Positions 44,991 to 56,291 of a stretch of DNA of 64,000 nucleotides are shown piece by piece. This DNA is from Heterohyrax brucei (lineage: Eukaryota > Chordata > Mammalia > Hyracoidea > Procaviidae). Location of the stretch: positions 64,344,351-64,408,350 of the forward strand of contig CM053162.1 in assembly GCA_028571685.1 (NCBI GenBank), written 5' to 3'. The position numbers and the translations under genes were made by a program. Positions within the stretch are counted from its first letter, which is position 1, and every line of letters begins with the position of its first letter. The notes beneath the pieces are model-generated. The model did no database searches. It was not told where the DNA came from and saw nothing but the letters and a program-made list of their open reading frames with translations.

Positions 44991-46137
44991 GCCTTACCTA
45001 ACACAAAGTTAGGACGTGAGCAGGAATGGATGTGGGTGCTTAATTAGCATATCCCTGGATGTATAAAAATATCAGTTTAACTATTTTGTTAATATCGTTT
45101 TTACTGAGTGTCTGATTTAAGTAACTGATGCCATGAGAACAAAAAAAGTGAGACAAGGAAATGAATGCTTGATGACTTTAGATACATACTTGCTGGCGAG
45201 GTGTCAAAAAGTTAATAGCCTACAAACAATTTTAACATGCATACCATGCACTTATTTATCATTGTTGTTCTCAAAAAATAAGGTTAATGATAAATCTTCT
45301 GACAGATACGAAAGTGGTCTCTGTTGTGAAAATGCAATATCATATCCAATCTGATCAATTTCACCTCAGAGGACAAAATAAACAGGCTGAATTAAAAAAG
45401 GCATCTTTTATAATAATTTCAGCCCTCACCAAAATGCCTTTTGTCTGAATTCCACCAGCCTTTGTCATTTTTTTCGTACTTGTCCAGTTTTCAACTGATC
45501 TACTGTTTCCTCCCAATTTAAACACAAGCCAGCCTACGTCAGTGATGATGCAGGGTGCACACGAAATCTCTGCTCTGTAAATAGTATTTTTGCTCAACAT
45601 GTGGGCATTTAATTCTCTCTATGGTTGTAAATAAGCTGCTGAAGAGAATTAGAGTTGACTGTGGGTTTGTGGGTGACTATGAGTTGACATCTGCTAGACA
45701 GCAAGGGGTTTGAGTGCACCCATGTGTTGCAATACAAGAAAGAGGCAGCTGGAGATCACTGTGGTCTATAAACTGAAGCTTTGTTTTCGTTTGCATCTTT
45801 GTTACTGTTTTTCGGAAACAAGTTTCCAAGAAATCAACTTCTATTTTCAAATGAGTTAAGAAGAACTTTGGTTTTTGCGTACTGAGAAGTTCCATTACTT
45901 CTATAACTGTATGACTTCATCAAAGCTGAATCGGTAAAGTGAATATTGTCTTACATTCCTTAGGAGCAAGCAATTAACACACACAAATACATCAGCCATG
46001 GATTGCGCTGCTTGCCTCTCCCTTCAAGGAAGAAAATAACTATTCAGCTGCAAGATATACAGTGAGCTGACGGCATCTAGGTGTTAATAACGCTTTTAGT
46101 ATCCATCCCAGCTTTTGATCCATACTCTGCCTTTGCA
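44991..46137. other. No gene seen; short AfroSINE tail only
   Basis: Short frames here have no recognisable domain. A possible AfroSINE tail lies at 45671-45716. Confidence 0.4.
45671..45716 (+). mobile_element. AfroSINE tail fragment
   Basis: GGGTGACTATGAGTTGACAT then CTGCTAGACAGCAAGGGGTT resembles the last 45 bp of an AfroSINE. Diverged. Confidence 0.5.
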
Positions 46138-46276
46138 GGGCTCCAGTGGTATAGTGGTTACGAGGTGGTCTGTTAACAAAATTTTGGTGGTTTGAATCCA
46201 CCAGCCTCTACTTAGAAACCTTATGGGGCAGTTCTACTCAGTCTTATAGAGCTGACTTGACAGCAACAAATTTCTT
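46138..46276 (+). mobile_element. AfroSINE, tail deleted
   Basis: GGGCTCCAGTGGTATAGTGG, GGTTTGAATCCACCAGCCTC, then a shortened tail GAGCTGACTTGACAGCAACA passing directly into a tetranucleotide repeat. Confidence 0.9.
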
Positions 46277-46360
46277 TTGTCTGTCTGTCTGTCTACCTCT
46301 GTCTACCTACCTATCTATCTACCTACCTACCTATCCATCCATCCATCCATTTATTTATTT
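46277..46360. repeat. Compound tetranucleotide repeat (TCTG, TACC, TATC, ATCC)
   Basis: It starts immediately at the AfroSINE 3' end, suggesting it arose from the SINE tail. Confidence 0.92.
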
Positions 46361-46819
46361 AAATATTTGTTTGTTTTTATGGCTTGTGCTGTAGCTCTCA
46401 CACAATCAGTTAAATGCTGGGATAAGGTATCCTGACCCATTCCTTCTACCTTGGAATTCCTCTAATGGGCAACGTCAATTATCAATTACGGAAAAGAAGA
46501 AAATTAGTTTCAATTGAATCTGCTTTGCAGCTTGTCAAACGTTTACACATTCTGTATTTTTTTTCATTGATCTATCTGTCTACCTTCCATCGTTAATATC
46601 ATGCTGTCTGGATAACTGTAACTTTGTCAGACTTCACATCAGGAAGTATTAATGGTTCAACATTTCTTTGCTGTTATTTTATTTCTCAACAATTTTTGAG
46701 TGTTTTAGGTAAGGAGGGTAATACAATCAGGGATGGAGGATAACAGCGTAAGGTAGGGAGGGTGATAACGCCAGGTAAGAAGGGTAGAGGTGGAGTCACC
46801 ACCCCCCACTGTGTATCAG
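46361..46819. other. No gene or confident repeat
   Basis: Nothing recognised. Confidence 0.4.
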
Positions 46820-46985
46820 GAGGGCTTCCTTGGTGCTCTGATGCTGGAAGCTATGCCACTGGTGTATAGGTACCAACAGAGTCACCTAGAGACAGACTAG
46901 GAAGAATGACCCAGCAGTCTATTTCTGAAAGGAATTAGCTGGGGAAAATCTTATGAATAGCAGCCAAACATTTTCAGTTACGGTG
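46820..46985 (+). mobile_element. tRNA-Gly-type or related SINE body fragment
   Basis: CCTAGAGACAGACTAGGAAG then AATGACCCAGCAGTCTATTT matches the middle of the 272-602 element family. Partial and worn. Confidence 0.5.
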
Positions 46986-46994
46986 CCATATACA

Positions 46995-47325
46995 TGTTTA
47001 CTTGAGTTTTGTTGACTATGAAAATGCTTTCGTCTGTGTGAAAAATAACAAACGATAGACGACATTGAGAAGAATGGGAATTCCAGAACAAATCATTGTG
47101 TTCATGCAGAGCCTTTCCATAGACTGAAAGACAGCTGTTTGAACAGAACTAGAGGATGCTGAATGGTTAAGAAAAGTATGTGTCGGGGTTGCATTCTTTC
47201 AACATACTTATTCAGTTTCAATGCTGAGCAAGTATTCCTAGAAGCTGAGCTCTATGAAGAAGAGCAAGATATCAGGACTGGAGGAAGACACATTGAAAAC
47301 CGTCTTTAGCTGTGGTTCTACAAGT
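46995..47325 (+). mobile_element. RTE RT-domain fragment
   Basis: TTTTGTTGACTATGAAAATG then CTTTCGTCTGTGTG encodes FVDYENAFVCV, the RT motif A region (compare CFTDHAKAFNCVD at 51.4 kb). AGAATGGGAATTCCAGAACA follows as in the other copies. Ends within the region before YADD. Confidence 0.8.
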
Positions 47326-49077
47326 TTTTATGTGACGTATTTTTATTTACAGTGGGTTCAGTGTATTTTTTATCTTCCTTTGACTTTGAACCATGAGTAA
47401 TATAGGAGCATGTTGTCTACTTTGCAAGTGAGAGACTTCCTATAAATCTCCCTTCTTTATTCAATATGACACTATCTGTCTTTTAATTGGAATGTTCAGA
47501 CAAATGATATTTAATGATAATTGGTAACATTTCATTTAAATCTGTCATTTCACTATTTGTTTTTTTATTTTAACCGTCTGTTCTTCTTTCATCTGTTTTT
47601 CTTATTTTCCTTACTTCCTTTGGAATTAGAGCTTCCTGTGACTCTAATTTGTTTTATTTATAGGGTTAGTAGTGATATATCTTCAGTCTTTGGTTTTTTA
47701 GTGATGAAGGTTTTTAAGCCACGAATTCTCACTGACAGTTATCTTACGGTACTACGTCTTCACTCTTTCCTACTGGCGTTTGTGTTATTTTCTTCATATA
47801 GTTAGCTTTTGCATGCATGCTACACAGTGAATCATTGTTAGGTTTGTTTAAACAGTTAGCTATCATTTAAAAATGTTGAAAGTAAGAAAATATACTGCAT
47901 TTTTACATACATGTTCTGTTACTCATCATTTATATATGCAGGTCCACATGTATTTATGGTCTCATTCTCTTTTCATTTTAAGAATTTTCTTTAGTGTTTC
48001 TGAGAACAAGTATTTATGTGATGAATACCTTCAACATCGATATTTCAGAAGCAGCCCTAATACTCCATTGCTTTTGAAAAACATTTTTGCTGGATTTAGA
48101 ATTCTATATTAACTTTTTTGTTTTAATTCACTACTTTAAAGATGCTGATCCACTGTCTTCTTATGGACATTGTATCAAATGAGAAAATCTACTGTAATCC
48201 TTTTTTATTCCTTTGCATATTGTCTTTTTTCTATTGATTTTCTAAGATTTTTCTCTTCTTCATTGATTTTCAGCAATTTGACTTCAGCAGTTGCCTTGCA
48301 ATTTTCACTTTGTTTCTTATATTTCAGTTTGATACAGGTGTCTGGATTATGAGGGTTATTGAAAATTTAATTTGGAATATTTTCAAACTTTATTTCTTCA
48401 GATAATTTTTGTAACTTCCCTTCCGTCTTTTTCAAGATCTCCAGTTACATGTAGATTGACCTTTTTTATTTTTTCTCACAGATCACTTATGTACTAGTTT
48501 TAAAAAAAATCTTTCACTTCTTTTTATTATTACCATTTCTAATAGTATTTGCTTCCATGTCTTCAAATTCACTAATGATGTCTTCTCCTATATCTAATCT
48601 ATCACTAATCCTACCCAACGTATTTGTCATTTTAAGTATTATAGTTTCAATCTCTAAAATTTGAATTTTATTTTTATATCTTCCATGATTTTACTTAGTT
48701 TTTCGATATTATAAACCTGTCACCATCAAGTAGGTTTCTGACTTGTAGTGACCCCATAGAGCAGAGTAAAACTACCCCTAGAATTTCTAAGGAGCACCTG
48801 GTGGATTTGAAGTGCTTACTTTTTGCTTAACAGCCATAGCACTTAACCCCTATGCTACCAGGGTTATCTTTGAGATTACAGGAGACAATTAAAATAATTG
48901 TTTTAATGGTGTTGTCTGCTACTTCTAATATTTGTGTCAGTTCTGCATTGGTTTCAATTACTTTTTCTCCTTATTACATATCTTATGTCTGAATCCTTCC
49001 ATGCCTTGTAAATTTTTGATTGCATTCCAAAGGTATATCTACCTTGTGGGGTACCAGATATTTTTGTATTTTGTATC
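47326..49077 (-). mobile_element. Ancient L1, antisense, with nested AfroSINE
   Basis: Antisense L1 landmarks: ACACTATCTGTCTTTTAATT, ATGATATTTAATGATAATTG, CAGTTATCTTACGGTA-like region, CTTATGGACATTGTATC, and TTTGTGTCAGTTCTGCATTG near the left part of ORF sequence. An AfroSINE (48713-48868) interrupts it. Confidence 0.6.
48713..48868 (-). mobile_element. AfroSINE
   Basis: CCTGTCACCATCAAGTAGGT, CCATAGAGCAGAGTAAAACT, TATGCTACCAGGGTTATC. Confidence 0.92.
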
Positions 49078-49116
49078 ATGAGTCGGATCCAACTCGACGG
49101 CACTTGGCTGGCTGGC
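49078..49116 (+). mobile_element. Tail-only SINE fragment (copy 6)
   Basis: ATGAGTCGGATCCAACTCGA then CGGCACTTGGCTGGCTGGC sits exactly at the junction of the antisense L1 and a sense RTE. Confidence 0.85.
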
Positions 49117-49117
49117 A

Positions 49118-49885
49118 TAATGTAGAGTAGAAGACTCATTAACAACTTGAAATATACAGATAACATAACTTTGATTTCTGAAAGCAAACAAGGCTTGAAG
49201 CACTTATTGATGAAAGTCAAAGACTACACCCTACATTTCGACCTAAAGAAAAGAGACATCCTCACTGTTGGACCAGTAAGCCATATTGTGATAATCAGAG
49301 AAAACATTGAAGTTGTCCAGGAGTATATTTTTCCTCAATTCACAATATATTATTTTCATGGAAGCAGCCATCAAGAAAATCAAAGAACAAGATGAATTGA
49401 ACAAATCTGATTCAAAAGATCACTTTCAAGTGTCAAAAAAAAAAAAAGTCACTCTGAGGACTAAGGCACACCTTTCCGAAGCCATAGTGTTTATAATAAC
49501 CTCATTTGCATGCAAAAGAACAACAGTGAATAAAGAAAGTTGAAGAAGAGTTGGTGCATTTGAATTATGATGTTGGTGAAGAATACTGAATATACTATTG
49601 ATTGCCAGAAGACAGACAAGTCTGCCTTTCAAGTTCTAAGTCAAAATGTTCCTTAGAAGCTAAGATGGCAAGATGTCCTCTTATGAACTTTGGACATGTT
49701 ATTAGGAGGGACCAGTCCCTGGAGAAAAACATCAGTGCTTGTGAGGTAAAGTATCAGCAAAAAGAAGGAAGAACTTTAATGTGATGGATTGCCGCAGTGG
49801 TTGCAACAATGGACTCAAACATAGTGATGCTTGTGAGGATGGCAGAGAACTGGGCAGTATTTCATTCTGTTTTACGCGAAGTAAC
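49118..49885 (+). mobile_element. RTE, 3' part, first of two adjacent copies
   Basis: Begins in the region after the RT catalytic motif (AGAAGACTCATTAACAACTT) and runs through the C-terminal region (LKHLLMKVKDYTLHFDLKKR, then ILTVGPVSHIVIIRENIEVV). Last recognisable block GGGCAGTATTTCATTCTGTT. The GAGTCGG hairpin tail is lost where the next copy starts. Confidence 0.8.
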
Positions 49886-52525
49886 TATTAGAACATTTCA
49901 AGATCTGTCCTGAAGCACAATGCTGTCAGTGATAGGATAATTTCCACTCCTACAAGGAGGGCCAGTAAATACAACTATTATTCAGATTTACTCACCAACC
50001 ACTGAACCAAAGATGAAGAGATTGACAGAGAGCTTCTGAGTCTGAAATTGATTGAACAGGCAATCAGGATACATTGATAATCACTGGTGACTGGAATACA
50101 AAATTTGGAAACAAAGAAGGATCAGTAGTTGGAAAATATGGCATTGGTGTTAGAAATAATGCCAGAGATCACGTGATAAAATTTTGCAAAACTAATGGCT
50201 TCTTCACTGCAAATACATTCTTTAACCAACACAAATGGTGACTGTACACATGGACTTCACCAGATGGAATACACAGGAATCAAATTGACTACATCTGTGG
50301 AAAAAGACAATAGAAAATCTCCAGATCAACAGTCAGAACAAGACCAGGCATGAACTGTGGCAAAGATCATCAAGTGCTCTTATGCAAATTCAAAATGAAA
50401 CTGAAGAAAATTAGAACAAGTCCCACAAAAGCCAAAGCATGACCTTGAGTATATCCCTCCTGAGTTTAAAGACCATCTCAAGAACAGATTTGACGTGCTG
50501 ACCACCAATGAATGACCAAAGACCAGACAAATTGTGGAATGACATCAAAGACATCATCCACAAAAAGAGCAAGAAGTCATTTAAAAGAGAGGAAAGAAAA
50601 GAACAAATTGGATGCCAGAAGATACTCTGAAACTTGCTCTCGAACACTGAGCAGCTAAAGCAAAAGGAAGAAATGATGAAGCACAAAAGACCTAAACAGA
50701 AGATTTCAAAGAGCAGCTTGAGAAGACAAAAGAAAGTATTATAATGACATGTGCAAAGAGCTGGAAATGGGGAACCAGAAGAAATGAACACATGCGGCAT
50801 TTCTCAGACTGAAAGAATTGAAGAAAAAATTCAAGCCTTGAATCACAATAACTGAAGGATTCTACAGGGAACATATTAAACGACTCAGGGAGCATCAAAA
50901 CAAGATGGAAGGTATAAATAGAGCCATTAGAGCAGAAAGAGCTGGTTGATGTTCAGCCACTGGAAGACATACCATACCATCAGGAACTAATGGTACTGAA
51001 GGAAGAAGTAGAAGCTGCATTGAAGGCATTGGCAAAAAACAAGGCTCCAGGAATTGATGTAATATCAGTTGAGATATTTCAACGAACAGATGCAGTGTTG
51101 GAAGTACTCACTTATCTATGCCAAGAAATTTGGAGGACAGCTTCCTGGTCAACTAACTGTAAGAGATCCATATTTATGCCCATTGCAAAGAAAGGTGATC
51201 CAACCGAATGTGGAAATTACCGAACAGTATCACTGATATCACACACAAGTAAAATTCTGCTCAAGATCATTCAGAAGTGACTACAACAATACATTGACAA
51301 GGAACTGCCAGAAATGCAAGCTGGCTTCAAAAGAGGACGTGGAACCAGGGATATCATCGCTGATGTCAGAAGGATCTTTGCTGAAAACAAAGAATACCAG
51401 CAAGAGGTTTACTTGTGTTTCACCGACCATGCAAAAGCATTCAACTGTGTGGATCCTACTAAACTATGGCTAACACTGCAGAGAATGGGAATTCCAGAAC
51501 ACTTAATTGTGCTCTTAAGGAATCTGTACATGGCTCAAAAAGCAGTTGTACAAGCAGACCAAGGAGGTACTGCATGATTTAAAGTTAGAAAAGATGTGCA
51601 TGAGTGTTTTATCCTTTCATCATACCATTTCAATGATTATGCTGAGCCAATAATCTGAGAAACTGGACAAGGCATCAGGACTGTAGGAGGACCCAGTAAC
51701 AACCGGTGTTATACAGACCACACCACCTTACTTGCTGGAAGTTAAGATAATTTGAAACACTTAGTGATGAAAATCAAGGATCACAGCCTTCAGTGTAGAT
51801 TGCACCTCAACATATGAAAACAAAAATCCTCACCACTGGACCAGTAAGCAATATAGTCATAAATGGAGAAAGGACTGGGGTTGTTGAAGATTTCATTTCA
51901 CTTAGGTTCACAAAAAATGCTCTTGGAAGCAGCAATCAGAAAACCAAAAGACACATTGCACTGGGAAAATCTACTGCAAAGAATCTCTTTGAAGTATTCA
52001 AAAGTAAGGATGTCACCTTGAAGACTAGTGTGTGCCTGACCCAAGCCACAGTATTTTCAGTAGCATCATACACACGCCAAAGCTGGACAAGGAAGCCAGA
52101 AGCAGAATTGATGCCTTCGAATTGTGGTGTTGGAGATGAATGTTGAATGTACCATGGACCACCAAAAGAACAAACAGATCTGTTCTGGAAGAAGTACAAC
52201 TGGGGTGATCCTTGGAAGCAAAGATGGACAAGACTGCTCCTTACATACTCTGGACATGTTATCAGGAAGGATCAGTCCCTGGAGGAAGATATCATGCTTA
52301 GTAGAGTGGAGGGTCAGTGAAAAAAAGGAAGAACCTCTACAAGATGGTTTGACACAGTGGTCACAACCGTGGGCTTAAGCATAAAATCAATTGTGAACAT
52401 GGCACGAGAGTGAGCAATGTCTTGTTCTGTTGTTCTGTTCTCCATGAGTCGGAACTGGCTCAACAGCACCGAGCAACAACAACAACTATTAGTATGAACT
52501 GACTCAACGGCACCTAAAAACAACA
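49886..52525 (+). mobile_element. RTE (BovB-like) LINE, longest copy
   Basis: About 2.64 kb of the usual ~3.2 kb, from the endonuclease domain to the 3' tail. The tail is doubled: CATGAGTCGGAACTGGCTCA with CAACAACAACAAC, then a second AACTGACTCAACGGCACCTA. This is the copy from which the protein content of the family can best be read. Confidence 0.88.
49960..52380 (+). pseudogene. RTE ORF2 (endonuclease plus reverse transcriptase), inactivated
   Basis: The endonuclease part shows TGDWNTKF (about 50084-50110) and YTWTSPDGIHRNQIDYI (about 50245-50300), with a stop just before. The RT part is readable at 50990-51280 (NKAPGIDVISVEIFQ; IAKKGDPTECGNYRTVSLIS) and 51314-51577 (MQAGFKRGRGTRDIIADVRR; CFTDHAKAFNCVD, motif A Asp kept). 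The catalytic YADD is YTDH at 51710-51721, losing the second Asp. The C-terminal part runs at 51814-52146. Multiple frameshifts and stops make it a dead gene. Confidence 0.85.
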
Positions 52526-52892
52526 CAAATAGGCCTGAACTTCATTTTGGATGTAGTCGTTACCTGAAATCTACTTGATCCTTTCAGGTTCCCTGCCCCT
52601 CGCCTCTGATTTGTTAGATGGAACCAGAGTAAAATTTAATCTGGGAAAATTATTCCCCAATGAGGCAAGTCTTTTTCGAGTATTCTGTCCAACAGTTCGT
52701 GGATTATGATGTTCTCTACCCTGGCTTACAGGCACAGGAATGTTTTGATTCTTTTTGATCACTGGCTAAGGTTCCCTCTAATTAGCTGCAGTGTGTATAC
52801 TGAGGAATACTTGATATTTGAAGGTGACCTTGTACACATTTCCAGAGAGATGTCTCTATGCAGCTTGTTTCCACTTATTACTGTGCCCAGTA
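52526..52892. other. No gene or confident repeat
   Basis: Nothing recognised. Confidence 0.4.
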
Positions 52893-53080
52893 AGAAAACC
52901 TGACGGGACAACTCTTACACACTTGGTTGCTAATGAAAAGGTTGACAATGTGTACATATACAGAAGCTTCATGACAGAAAGACCATCAAGATTTCCACCA
53001 AGAAAACACTATTGGACAGATCTATTCTGTTTTAGGAAGTTGTTGTAAATTGACAAGTGATTCTATGACACCTAGAAACA
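52893..53080 (+). mobile_element. AfroSINE, long subtype, old
   Basis: TTGGTTGCTAATGAAAAGGT, ATACAGAAGCTTCATGACAG, and the tail GAAGTTGTTGTAAATTGACA then AGTGATTCTATGACACCTAG. Confidence 0.65.
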
Positions 53081-53459
53081 ATTGTGTCCTGTAAACTTGA
53101 GCTTCCTCAGCCTCCTTAGACTCTCAGCTTTATGTCTTCCATTAAAGAATATCCATGAACTTCGTGTGAATTTCTCCCTCCTAGTTCTGCAGCTGTAAAC
53201 TCTGTCAAGATGGTAATCTGTAACAATCAAAGGCTTTATCCTGTTTGTTTCCTAAATCTCAGGGATCATTCTCAATTATAACCTGATGTCTAGTGTCTTT
53301 AAACTCATGTTTTATTTATATTTTTGTTGCTATAGTTTCATTCAGTGGGATAAATCTTAAAAATCTTACTCTGCTATTCAATCTAGGAAGGAAAAAGGAG
53401 TCTTTCTAGCAATATCAATGTAGTGCTATGGAGAGGTGGGGAAATGACAATGTTTTAAA
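53081..53459. other. No gene; possible L1 start
   Basis: 53330-53460 may be the left part of the following L1. No coding signal. Confidence 0.35.
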
Positions 53460-53877
53460 AAAATGGTGTATATTAATTGGTATTTATCCATACCTTATAC
53501 CATACCAGTAGATTAAATCCACGTAGATTGTAAAATTAAATGTCAAAAATGAAACAATGAAGATTTTACAAGGAAACATAAGAGAAAATATAATCTTGGA
53601 TAAGTGAAATTATCTTCACTGGAACGTAAATCAGTATCCATAAAATAAACAGATTAAGCTGTTAATATTAAACAATTTTCTATATGAAAAGACGTCATTA
53701 AGAGAAAACATAGAAACCACAGAATAGAAAAAGGTGTTAGCAGAACACGTCAGGGACAGCATGCATCTAGAACTCCTAGAAATCTAGAAATCTATTGCAA
53801 GTGAAAAATAACAAAACATAATTTAAAAGGTCTAACATTATTATGCATCAGTGAAATGCAAATGAAAACTATTAAGT

Positions 53878-53890
53878 GATACTACTGCTA
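53878..53890. repeat. Target-site duplication of the 18-bp insert, left
   Basis: GATACTACTGCTA, perfectly repeated at 53909-53921. Confidence 0.92.
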
Positions 53891-53908
53891 GCCAGCCAAG
53901 CCGAGTGC
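53891..53908 (-). mobile_element. 18-bp tail-only SINE insertion (copy 7)
   Basis: GCCAGCCAAGCCGAGTGC, the antisense of the last 18 bases of the family (GGCACTTGGCTTGGCTGGC with one change and one base less). Perfect 13-bp duplications of host L1 sequence flank it. Confidence 0.85.
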
Positions 53909-53921
53909 GATACTACTGCTA
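53909..53921. repeat. Target-site duplication of the 18-bp insert, right
   Basis: Partner of 53878-53890. Confidence 0.92.
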
Positions 53922-54155
53922 ATTATCCATAATTATAAAAACATAAAAGGCTGATAATAGATTTTGGTGAAGACACAGAGCAACTGAAACCCTCATACAC
54001 TGCTGGTGAAACGATAAAGTTGCAAAACAATTTTGGAGACCTGAAAGTATATACAAGTTTGAACATGTATATAACCAATAATCCACTAATTCTCATTCTG
54101 CTTGTATACGCAAGAGAACTGTGTACACGTGTGCTAAAACACTTTTACTAGTATA

Positions 54156-54315
54156 CCAAACGCATTGCCGTCAAGTAGATTCCAACTCATAGCAACCCTA
54201 TGGGACACAGTCAAACTGTTCCATAGAGTTTCCGGGGAATGCCTGGTGGATTTGAACTGCTGACCCTTTGGTTAGCAGCCACAGCACTTAACCACTCTGC
54301 CACAAGGGCTTCCTG
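54156..54315 (-). mobile_element. AfroSINE with target-site duplication
   Basis: CGCATTGCCGTCAAGTAGAT to GCCACAAGGGCTTCC. TACTAGTATA (54146-54155) and TACTAGCATA (54316-54325) flank it. Confidence 0.93.
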
Positions 54316-54350
54316 TACTAGCATATTCATCGGTAAATTTTCATAATGTT

Positions 54351-54905
54351 CATCTAAATAACTGTCATCAGGTGAACGCATTTAGAAACAGTATATTCAT
54401 TAAATGGCGCATCACATAAAAATGAAAATGAATTCACTGTTGCAACACACAAAAACAATGCAATACTGAATAAATAAGCAGGAAGCTTAAAAATGCATTC
54501 AGTGATACTTTGTGTACACTGAGTTAAAGATAGATAAATATAGCTCGTAGTCTCAAAAGTCTGGAAACTGTTACCGTTGGGTAAAATCAAGGCTTTTTTT
54601 GAAAAGGAAAAAAAGGTAGGCTTCTGAAGTGTTAGTAAGTTTTTATTTTCTGTCTTGGGTAAAAGAAACAGCAGAGCAGTGTACCCAACCAGTAATAATT
54701 CACTGAGTTATGTATTTAAGATTTGCATAATTTTTATTTTGCATGTATGTTACACATCAATTCATACATTAATTTTTACAAGGATTACAATGCTGTAAAG
54801 GCACAGAAAAAGGAGTTGTAGAATCCACACTTAATGTATAGTTTTAATATAAAAGAAAAGAGCCAGAGAGCAGCACCACTGGTATGACCTATATCTTGAC
54901 TTCCA
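54351..54905. other. No gene or confident repeat
   Basis: AT-rich sequence, chance minus-strand frames only. Confidence 0.4.
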
Positions 54906-55040
54906 TTTATTTTATTCAACAAATATACGTTACATTTCTTAAAATAAGGTACTTTTGGTAGATACAAAACAAGATAAAGACATTTGGTGTTCTCCAGGAA
55001 TTTGCAGTCTACTTAAGTAAATATTAGCTATACATAAGGT
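54906..55040 (+). mobile_element. L2-like LINE 3' fragment
   Basis: TTATTTTATTCAACAAATAT at the start and GGTGTTCTCCAGGAATTTGC then AGTCTACTTAAG fit the L2 3' end order. Diverged. Confidence 0.5.
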
Positions 55041-56129
55041 CATGCGAGGTGAGGGGAAAACAAAATATTAGCCTTCAGAGAAAAGAAATGCCATTATGCT
55101 TAGATTTACCAGAAAAATAAAGGTGTAGTAAAGAATACAGATAGACAAAGAGCTATGAGCCCAGCATGTGTCAAGAGGAACGAAGCTGATTTCAGGTCAT
55201 AGATGTATGCAACAACACATTGAAGGTTTTGGATTCTAAATGTGAAAATTAATGGTGACGAGCATGTATACAAAAGTTAAAAGTGTTATATTCAATACAA
55301 TGGCTGAAGTTTTATAGACTTAATCCAAATGGGTTTCATTGAGGAGCTGATTTAACATAGAATTTGGAAAAAGATAAGTGATTCTGTCAGAGAAGATTAG
55401 AAAGAACATTCAGGAAATGAGAGTTAAAATTCAAAATTGATGATCTGAAGTTACAAAACCAAGAGTACTTTCAGAGTTTAGGAACAGCAAAAAGAAACAT
55501 ATATCTAATTAGAGCAGAGACCCGGTGAAAAAATATACATGAGATTAATCAATCAAGAAGTCTTAATTGAATGACAGCTGCCTATTTAGCATGTAGCAAG
55601 GTGTCCTATGGGATTCAAGTATGTGCTCATCGATTCCACTCAAGAATTACTGATGCTTATAATGGAGAAAATAGAGGGAACCAAACAGTTTAAATCAAGA
55701 CCCCAAATTAGAGGTATAAATAATACAGACACAGCATGTTCTAAGGCAAGATGGGCAAAGTCCAAGTGAGAAGCAGGGCTAAAGGATACTGGAAACATTA
55801 AAGAAACATGCGTGTGGTCTGACCGGGGTGCTCAATAGCGATTGGTGGATGAGAAGTGATTCCCCTACCTAAGCCTTCAGTGGAATTTGTATAAGAGAAG
55901 TGAAGGTGAGAAGAATGAGCAAAAATGGTAGAGGACAGTGAGCAAACGAGGCAGCAAAAATGACTAGAGGAGCAGAGGTGCAAGTCTGGCAAGTGTGGGA
56001 AAGAAGCAAAAGGAAGAATCCACCTAATAAGCAATTTTATAAATTTTGTGTGCGATACCAATTATGTCTTCATTTCAGGCCATTCAGGTATAAATTCCCA
56101 TTAAGTTCTCTTTCACCAATCTGTAAGAA
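55041..56129. other. No gene or confident repeat
   Basis: About 1.1 kb, A- and G-rich. The overlapping frames at 55798-56061 (-) and 55960-56241 (+) have no recognisable domain, and the latter runs into a SINE. Confidence 0.4.
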
Positions 56130-56291
56130 TGAAACAAAACCCAGTGGCATTCATTTGATTCCAACTTATAGTGACCCAACAGGACAGAGTAGAACTGTCC
56201 CACAGAGTTTTCAAATCCAGCTGGTGGCTTTGAACTGTTGACCTTTTGGTTAGAGCTATAGCAGTTAACCACCACGCCGTCAGGGTTTCCA
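56130..56291 (-). mobile_element. AfroSINE
   Basis: AAACAAAACCCAGTGGCATT, GGACAGAGTAGAACTGTCCC, GCCGTCAGGGTTTCC. Confidence 0.92.

Larger units (their letters stand above)
53460..54350 (+). mobile_element. Ancient L1 ORF2 3' region, sense, interrupted
   Basis: CATACCTTATACCATACCAG, ATGCATCAGTGAAATGCAAA and AACTGAAACCCTCATACACT then GCTGGTGAAACGATAAAG are standard ORF2 C-terminal landmarks. Broken by an 18-bp SINE tail (53891-53908) and an AfroSINE (54156-54315). Confidence 0.75.

Noticed and set aside
46277-46360. Short regular repeats that could suggest a CRISPR-like array
   Set aside because: Units are tetranucleotides without spacers, in a mammalian genome. Simple microsatellite.
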